Source: Pleodorina starrii
Taxonomy: Eukaryota; Chlorophyta; Chlorophyceae; Chlamydomonadales; Volvocaceae
Reading direction: 5' to 3'
Length of the DNA stretch: 64,000 bases
NCBI GenBank assembly: GCA_030267565.1
Contig: BRXU01000002.1
Location: 1,178,001-1,242,000, forward strand
Shown: positions 58,001 to 64,000 of the stretch, in pieces
Layout of the letters: the number at the start of each line of letters is the position of its first letter
Position numbering within the stretch: position 1 is the first letter of the stretch
Position numbers and translations under genes: made by a program
Notes under the pieces: model-generated
Database searches by the model: none
What the model saw: only the letters and a program-made list of their open reading frames with translations
What the model was told of the DNA's origin: nothing

Positions 58001-60306
58001 CAGGGCGGCGTTGGCGTCGGGGCTTTGCCGCCCCGTTCCAACACCGCGGATTAGGGGCGGTACCATCTCTCATCTCTCATCTCCACTTACACCCCCCTCT
58101 CTCTCTTCTCTCTCTCCCCCTCTCGCTCTCTTTCTCTCTCTGTGCTGCACAGGGCGAGGGCATCACGTCCGGTCTGCGCAAGGTGACCGCCGACATGAAG
58201 TCCAAAAACAATCCCGACCGGACCGGCGCGGTACCCGCGTCGGCGGCGGCTGCGGCGGCGGCGCCGGCGGCAGCTGGCGGCTCCGCCGCCGCGGCGCGGA
58301 AGGCCGGGCAGCCGTCTGGGCCGCCCAGGTAAGCAGCCTCGCTCTCTTTCCGTTCCCGTTCCTCTCCGTTTCCCTTTCTTTCCGTTTCGGTTGGGCTTGT
58401 CGTGAGCCCCTCCCCCTCTCCCTTCCCGCCCTGTTGCTTCGGTACTGCTGCCCCCAATCCACTGCCCCGAGTGATATCTGCACTGCCTGCGCCCCGCTGC
58501 CGCTCTGGCACAACCACACCGCCCCATCGCCCCCCACCACCCCCGCCGTAGCCCCAACACCCGCCCCTCCCACTTGCCCACTCCCACTCCCACTCCCCCT
58601 TCCGTTCTGCACTCCTGCAATCCCTCCCTCCCCCGCTCCCCAACCCCCTCCCCAAACCGCTCCCCACTTCCCCGCTTCCCAAGACCCCAACCCGCTCCCC
58701 AACCCGCTCCCCACCTCTCTCTCCCCCAAGTCTGGAGTTGCGCGGCACCAAGTGGGTGGTGGAGAACTGGGCGGGGCGGCAGGACCTGGTGGTGGAGAAC
58801 GACGCGCCAAAGAACTCCGTCTACGTGTACGGATGTACGGATTGCGTCGTGCAGGTACTGCGCGCCGCGCCGCATCACCACCACCAGTACAGCCGTGGCG
58901 CTTTCCCGTGCTCGCACCACCCGCCCGACTCCTGCTCCTGCCCCTGCTCCCAAAAATGATTCTTGTATTGATTCTTTGATTTGTCCGGTTCGCTCTTCAC
59001 CGATCCTCCTTGACCTAACCCCCCTCCTTACTCCTGGTACCGCCAACTGCCGTACAGGTTCAGGGCAAGGTCAACGCCATCACGCTGGATAACTGTCGGC
59101 GGGTGGGGCTGGTGTTCGGCAACGTCATCTCCTCGGCGGAGGCAGTCAACTGCAACAGCGTGCAGATGCAGGTGGTTGTGTGTGCGTGTGTGAGCGTGTG
59201 TGTATTGTGTGTTAGTGTGTGTGTTTGGGTGTTTGGGTGGGTGGGTGGGTGGGTGGGTGGGTGGGTGGGCTGGTAGGGTGGCGCTGATCTGGGTTGGAAC
59301 TTGGAAGGCATTTGAGAAACACAACCGCAGCGATTCCCGCCTCCTCTCCCAACACACACCAGCACATTGACACATCTCCCTCCCAACCCCAACCCCTTCC
59401 CTCCCAACCCCAACCCCTTCCCGCCCTCCCCTCCTACCCCCGCCCTCACAGACGACGGGCACGGTCCCCACCATCAGCGTGGAGAAGACGGATGGGGCGC
59501 AGATTTACCTCAGCCAGGAGGTGGGGTGGGGTGGTGATGGTGGTGGAGGGGGACCAAACGGGCCATAGGTAAGATACCGTGGCGAAGGGACGGCGGTAGG
59601 GGTGCGGTGGGGTTAGGTTTGGGTTTAGGTTTAAGTGGGGTGGGGTGGGGTGAGTTTAGGTGGAACAACAGGTGCGGCTGCAGCGGGGCAGGCCGAGACT
59701 GCCGCCCTCCCTCCCTCCTCTCCTCGTTTTTCTTTTGCAGACAGGAAGGATTTTTCTGCTCCGATACCGTTCACGGGCTCCGGCCTATACGTGGATAACC
59801 CCTCCCTCCCTCCCTGGACTCGCTGTCCGCCCCCAAACTTCCGCAGTGCTCCTCAGACCCCAACTTCCAGATCGTGAGCGCCAAATGCTCGTCCATCAAT
59901 GTGGTTGTCGTACCGGCCGAGAACGACACGGAGGACCCCCGGGAGCACCCGGTTCCGGAGCAGTACATCTCCACATTCCAGGGCGGCAGGCTGGTTACGG
60001 TGAGACCTTTAGGGTGACGACGTGTGCGTGTTGCCAGGAAGTCGAGGAGGGGGTGAGGCACTGCGGCGTGGGTTCAAAGAAGCGTATGGCTGTCGTATAG
60101 CTGTCGTATGCGACATGCTTCTACACGTCCGGGTTTGTTTCTTGCTGACTGGACTGTCGTCCCTGCCCTGCCCTGCCATACCCTGCCCTGCGCATCCTCT
60201 CCCCCCCAGTTTCACTTCCTACTCTGCCCCGCTCTGCCCGGCCCTACCCCGCCCCGCCCCTTCCTCCCACACGTCGCAGGTGGCTTCCGAGCACAGCGGA
60301 GCATGA
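55029..60306 (+). CDS. CAP1: Cyclase-associated protein (CAP/Srv2), actin regulator
   Basis: CAP binds G-actin, recycles ADP-actin and cofilin, and promotes filament turnover in the cytosol. Fourteen exons, all in phase, 524 aa: 55029-55088, 55213-55383, 55752-55790, 56087-56125, 56324-56492, 56745-56869, 57228-57384, 57642-57793, 58153-58328, 58731-58854, 59058-59171, 59452-59520, 59847-59999, 60280-60306 (TGA). The N-terminal coiled coil is ARLEKAVERLEAL, the RLE motif of the family. The helical folded domain follows (EWDQLLAEYMAPVAALAQHI, DCWQSAEFFANKLL, WVRGLKTLAQQLEQF). Next are a Pro-rich tract of nine or more Pro (profilin/SH3 type), a WH2-like region (ITSGLRKVTADMKSKNNPD), and the C-terminal beta-helix CARP domain (KWVVENW, AITLDNCRRVGLVFGNVISS, QIYLSQE, IVSAKCSSINVVV, EQYISTFQGGRLVT). 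It is longer than the usual 470-530 aa only by low-complexity segments. Confidence 0.96.
57148..57204 (-). repeat. Dispersed intronic element A, CAP intron 6 copy
   Basis: The plus strand reads GGGTCCGTTCGCTAACGCCG then TCTCCTTCTCCGATGCAGAA. It is antisense to CAP and ends about 23 bp before the exon 7 acceptor. Confidence 0.8.
57415..57455 (+). repeat. Dispersed intronic element C, copy 2
   Basis: CTCATTGTTACATAAAGGGG then CAGATCACTCCCTGACCCCC in CAP intron 7. It is similar to 14941-14985. Confidence 0.55.
59568..59593 (+). repeat. Short element A-like copy in CAP intron 12
   Basis: GGTAAGATACCGTGGCGAAG then GGACGG, sense, about 50 bp after the donor at 59521. A B element (59755-59800) lies in the same intron. 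Confidence 0.55.
59755..59800 (+). repeat. Dispersed intronic element B, CAP intron 12 copy
   Basis: CTCCGATACCGTTCACGGGC then TCCGGCCTATACGTGGATAA and CCCC, sense. Confidence 0.75.
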
Positions 60307-61393
60307 GACCCGACAGCCAGGACCTCGTTCGAGCTGCCTCCCTCGCGAACCCGTGATAAACTGTGTAGTACCGGCGGGGTGAAGTACCGGCAGCAGTCGT
60401 CTACCGGCACTTTCTGGCTTTGTGAGGGGTGTTGGGGCCCGCAGCAATACGGTCTGTCAGAGTGGAAGGGCCAGCAGCGTCCTTGCATGTGTGACTGCAG
60501 TGGCCGTGCCGCGCCGCGGGCGGGCTGGCGGACCGGCTGGCTGGCCGCGTGACGGACTCCTTCCCAGACCCCCAGAGCCCAGACCCAAGCTCCCATCGAG
60601 GGGTAAGAGAAAAAAAGATACCGCAGCAAAGGGAAAGACGAAGGGCGGCGAAACGAACGCGAGGTCGAGGGCGAGGGCGAGGCGGTGTGTTGGTCGTGCA
60701 GCTACTTTGGATGGCAGATGGGCGGGACGGAGGGCAGGAGAGCGGGAGAGAGGGAGAGCGAGCGGGAGAAGGGGAGGGAAGGGCAAGTTGGGCTGGGCAA
60801 CGCAGCACGGCAGCGCGGCCTGCGGCGGACCGGGCGTGTGCCGGCGCCTGCGTTCTGCCCCCCCCGCGCCGCGTCTCGCGTCTGGTCGTGTCTGGTCATG
60901 TCTGGTCATGTCTAGACGTGTCTGGTCATGTCTGGTCATGCCTGGGGGAGGGCTGTTTAGGGTTTGGGTACGGAATAGGAATAGGGCCGAACCACAGCAA
61001 GATACCACAATCGAAGCGAGCTGGTCGAGGGTGGAGGAGACCGGGCAGTTGGACTGCTGGTGCGCCGAACCGAACCGCCAAGCCGCCGAGAACCGAACCG
61101 AACCGCCGCGCCGCTGCGGGGCTCAGGATCCGCATCAGGTGCGTCTGCGGGCTACAGGCTGGGCAAGTGGGAATGGCCACCCTTCGCTGGACATTTCTCG
61201 TCGTTCACACGAAGAATTCGACGGCGTCGCAACGCGTGGTACGTAGCTTGCACGTCCCGTAATTCTATGACGGGAAAACCACGGCGAAAGAGGCTCCCTT
61301 TCCCTTGGATACAAAAAAACAATGGCATTTGCGGCGGCCATGCAACTGGCGCCTGGGAGCAGGGTCCGTCCGGCTGGCACTGCGCCAATACGT

Positions 61394-61866
61394 AAAGGGG
61401 TGAGACCCCTGGCCACCCCGCTGTACGGGTCTCGTGAGACTCCGAGTGGACGGCCATCGGGCTCCCCGGGGGTCTCAGACCCTGATACCGTAGCGCGCCC
61501 TCCAAAAGTCTTTAATGCGCGAGTCTCAGAGGAATGAACTTAACAGCATTTTTAGTGATTTGACTGCCTGATCAAATATGCGTTAGTTTGAGGGCCGTCA
61601 GCAGGTCATCAAATCCGCGATGAACGGAAGAACGGTCTCCGCACTTTGGATAATAATAAGTTGTATACTTGGTTGTATCCTTCGTACTCATTGTAAGGCC
61701 GCTTTGAGCCTCCATGGTCATGGGAAAATGGATCCACCGCATCTTCGCACGTGTACGTGTCTCGCCCGCCACTAATCAGTACAATATTTTGCATAGAACA
61801 CACAGCAATAGACTGACTAGTGGTGGCTGAGACCGCGAAGGGGTCTCAGGGGGTCTCACCCCTTTC
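61394..61866. mobile_element. Candidate non-autonomous inverted-repeat element
   Basis: AAAGGGGTGAGACCCC at about 61395-61410 recurs inverted as GGGGTCTCACCCCTTT at about 61850-61865. The 440 bp between are lower in GC than the surroundings and hold no convincing gene. Extra GGGTCTC and GAGACC motifs occur inside both ends. No target-site duplication is obvious, so this is a candidate only. Confidence 0.35.
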
Positions 61867-61918
61867 GATAACGAACAGTATCGAACTCACCGAAACGGGT
61901 CCCGCGACTACGGCACAG

Positions 61919-62107
61919 GTTTACGGCTTCGGAAAACGAGGAAACGAAGCTACCAGGATCAACTCTGTCTGCACTCCAGGGAAGAAACATAGATGGAAAC
62001 ATTGAAAGATTTGTACTCGACATGATCAACAGTTCCGAAGAGGTCGAGCATGCCACCATGTCGCCGCTGGATTGTCAGACCCTGCTAGACCCTGTCAGAC
62101 TGTCAGA
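61919..62107 (+). CDS. Possible unrecognised exon (weak)
   Basis: An open frame between a possible acceptor (GGCACAG, about 61918) and a possible donor (AGAG|GTGGGC, about 62107). It reads through GRNIDGNIERFVLDMINSSE and VEHATMSPLDCQTLLDPVRL. The composition looks protein-like and lacks the Pro/Arg bias of chance frames here, but I find no family, start or neighbouring exon. Confidence 0.2.
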
Positions 62108-62521
62108 GGTGCTTTCAAGAGGTGGGCGCGAACGTTGTTGTGGGGGTTCCGTTCGTATCTTTCGTTCGTATCTTTGAAAGATTATCACAACCAGTAAATT
62201 CGCCCGAACGTGGCCGCGGATCCGCCGGCGGACAGCTGCTTGAGGAAAAGCGACGCTGCCTTTGACGCCGCGCCATCCGAACGCTTTTGCTGAACGCTTC
62301 GACGGCGGAAATGCGCGAAGCGCCCGCCTTCGGGAGACGCTGCGCACGGATGCGTCCCTTTGCGAAAGCTAGCGAAACGGCACCAGGACGCGCCACAGCA
62401 CGTGGGGCCACTATCGCTTCTGTCTGTTCGTCGTCGAGATAATTTCCACATCGCCATCTGGGAGTTCCGGTTCCGGTGAAGGCGGGTGCCGATCAAGCGA
62501 AATTTGCCAACCCTACCGTTG

Positions 62522-62589
62522 ACAAGGGGTTGGTGTCGGCTTCCTTGAAGCCGGAACAAGGGGTTGGTGTCGGCTTCCTTGAAGCCGGA
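62522..62589 (+). repeat. Two tandem copies of a 34-bp unit with a hairpin
   Basis: The unit starts ACAAGGGGTTGGTGTCGGCT and contains CGGCTTCCTTGAAGCCG, a 7-bp stem with a 3-base loop. The copies are identical. Confidence 0.9.
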
Positions 62590-63158
62590 AAAAGGGCGGG
62601 GGCGCGGGGCCCCGTTCAATCCGTACGGGTGAAGTTGAGTGCTAGGGTGGCGAGGGTGTGAAATGTGAGAGTGTCGACATTCCTGCTGATAGACAGCCAG
62701 AGCTTTATATCTGAAATGCCTGCGGCCTCAGCAATCCGCCCCATGTTTAGCATCGCGCTCCATCTCGCTCGGCACTGTGCAACTCTTCCCGCCTGCGCAT
62801 TGGCTTGCAGGCTGACTTGCAAATAGAAGGACAGCGGAACTGTTAGTTTGCGAGGGTCGCGACGACGTGCAGTTGCCGACGAGAGTGCAGAGGCTTCGGG
62901 TTACTTTTACCGCTTAGGACCGCACAGTCCCGGACGGACATCCGATAGCTTTTCCCAGCCGCGGGGCCACAGCCGCGGGTACGGCACAGCCGCGGGGCCA
63001 CAAGGGGTGGCCCGACGCATCGCAGCCTACTAACGAGCTTTTGCGCCCCGTCCGGGCCCCCTTCGGCCACCCCCCCCCCCCCACACACACACCCTCCCTC
63101 CCTACTTGGCTCCCGCCCATCCGGAATATCTTGTTTTGCCTCACCACGACGGGTGCCA

Positions 63159-63290
63159 TGGCACCTCCGGTTTTGAAAGCTGATCCCCCTCGTTACGATC
63201 GCATCCTAAAACATGCTATGACAAGCATTGAAAACTGGAACGCGAAATACGGCAATCTCAGCAATACAGGACAGAGCCGGGGCACGCAGG
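63159..63290 (+). CDS. Possible start of an unrecognised gene (weak)
   Basis: An ATG at 63159 in the favourable context GTGCCATGGCA opens MAPPVLKADPPRYDRILKHA then MTSIENWNAKYGNLSNTG. The composition is protein-like and less GC-biased. The frame continues to 63541 but becomes chance-like after about 63290, so a donor near there is possible. No family is recognised. Confidence 0.25.
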
Positions 63291-64000
63291 GCGTGCCGCC
63301 CTCTCTCGTCATGAAGCTGCCGTCGCTAATCAACCCATGTACGCCCCGGCTGCAAGGCGACAGCGCAACAATAACTCGATGGGGACGGCTCCAGACGTTG
63401 GGGTCCAGTCGTTCCGGTGCGCGGTCGAAAACATCAGTTCGTTTGGACGGCGCCTCAGGGCAATTGCACGTGAGCGCCGGATGCGTACGCCCACCGCAGG
63501 GAGAGCCGGAACCAACAGATGACCACAGGCTGCCGTACTAATCACCATAGCCACGGGACTTCACAGGGCACGCTCCACGCATTATCCATACAGTTGGTTG
63601 AGGTCCGGCCCAAATTATTCAAAATACGGTACCCTCAGTGCAACTTGATACTATGGCATGAGAGCTTGCTCCAGCTCCTAAATCCAACGTACGGAGGAAT
63701 GCCGTACGCAATACGACAACAAACACTTCGGAAGTCCTGCCTCCCATGGCGTAATGGCTTGGCACAGCCTTTTGTAGGGGCCAGGCTCTCGGCGATGTGG
63801 CACGATGCCGTACGCCGGTTGGGCGTATCAAGTTCAGCCACGCGTGTATGTGCGCGCGCGTCTCGTGTCTCAAGCGACCCATTCTCAAAATCGAGGAAGG
63901 ACCTCCCAGGCCCTTCTAATGCCTGCGGGTTCGAACTGCCAGGCCTCGTGACGTTGCGAGCCACATATGCAAGACCACACGCACGTCCTTTCGTACGGCA

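Larger units (their letters stand above)
60307..64000. other. 3' flank of CAP and right end, no gene confirmed
   Basis: 60600-60635 holds another element-A-like stretch (GGTAAGAGAAAAAAAGATAC then CGCAGC). 60890-60945 is a run of TCTGGTCATG/TCTAGACGTG repeats. A larger inverted-repeat unit lies at 61394-61866. Weak open stretches (61919-62107 and 63159-63290, both +) are described separately. No family is recognised. Confidence 0.5.

Noticed and set aside
55029..60306. Adenylate cyclase itself
   Set aside because: The gene has the RLE coiled coil, Pro-rich, WH2 and CARP regions of the cyclase-associated protein and no cyclase catalytic motif.
1..64000. tRNA, rRNA or snRNA genes
   Set aside because: I found no full tRNA cloverleaf sequence or conserved rRNA stretch. 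The two B-box-like motifs lack A boxes.

Overview
The window is nuclear DNA of a green alga, most likely of the Chlamydomonadales (volvocine type). The support is GC-rich coding sequence, many short GC-rich introns with GT...AG ends, TGTAA motifs 3' of several genes (the poly(A) signal used by these algae), stretches of the Chlamydomonas-type telomere unit TTTTAGGG inside introns, and a plastid-type SOUL protein. There are no bacterial operons, no CRISPR array, and no rRNA or tRNA gene that I can see. I assembled the gene models by hand from splice sites, reading phase and family resemblance. Except where stated, every exon junction keeps the reading frame.

Layout from left to right. 1579-5941 (-) is a WD40-repeat protein of unknown role. 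7683-10877 (+) is a protein with a signal peptide, ankyrin repeats and about six tandem WW motifs. 11925-27677 (+) is PAN2, the catalytic subunit of the PAN2-PAN3 poly(A) nuclease, in about 32 exons (1725 aa). 27678-31581 is a convergent intergenic region with a 19-bp minisatellite. 31582-34994 (-) is a predicted plastid DUF2358 + SOUL heme-binding protein (417 aa). 35448-36429 (-) is cytochrome c oxidase subunit 6b (150 aa). A 374-bp divergent promoter region follows, then 36804-39455 (+), 20S proteasome subunit alpha-6/PSMA1 (297 aa). 40876-53521 (-) is a NOP4/RBM28-type nucleolar multi-RRM protein (about 1223 aa), with a 44-bp minisatellite of about 44 copies in one intron. 55029-60306 (+) is cyclase-associated protein CAP/Srv2 (524 aa). 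60307-64000 has no gene I can identify.

The genes are housekeeping genes of unrelated pathways: mRNA deadenylation, respiration, proteasome, ribosome biogenesis, actin turnover and plastid tetrapyrrole handling. They do not form a functional cluster. Arrangements are divergent (WD40/ANK-WW, COX6B/PSMA1, NOP4/CAP), convergent (PAN2/SOUL, PSMA1/NOP4) and tandem (COX6B/SOUL, packed very closely).

The most unusual content is in the introns. Short dispersed sequence families (called A, B, C here) recur in introns of unrelated genes on both strands. One 49-bp stretch is identical in two genes 14 kb apart. A 12-bp palindrome, GACCCRYGGGTC, recurs and resembles the core of the 19-bp minisatellite. 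At least two PAN2 introns appear to start with GC rather than GT.
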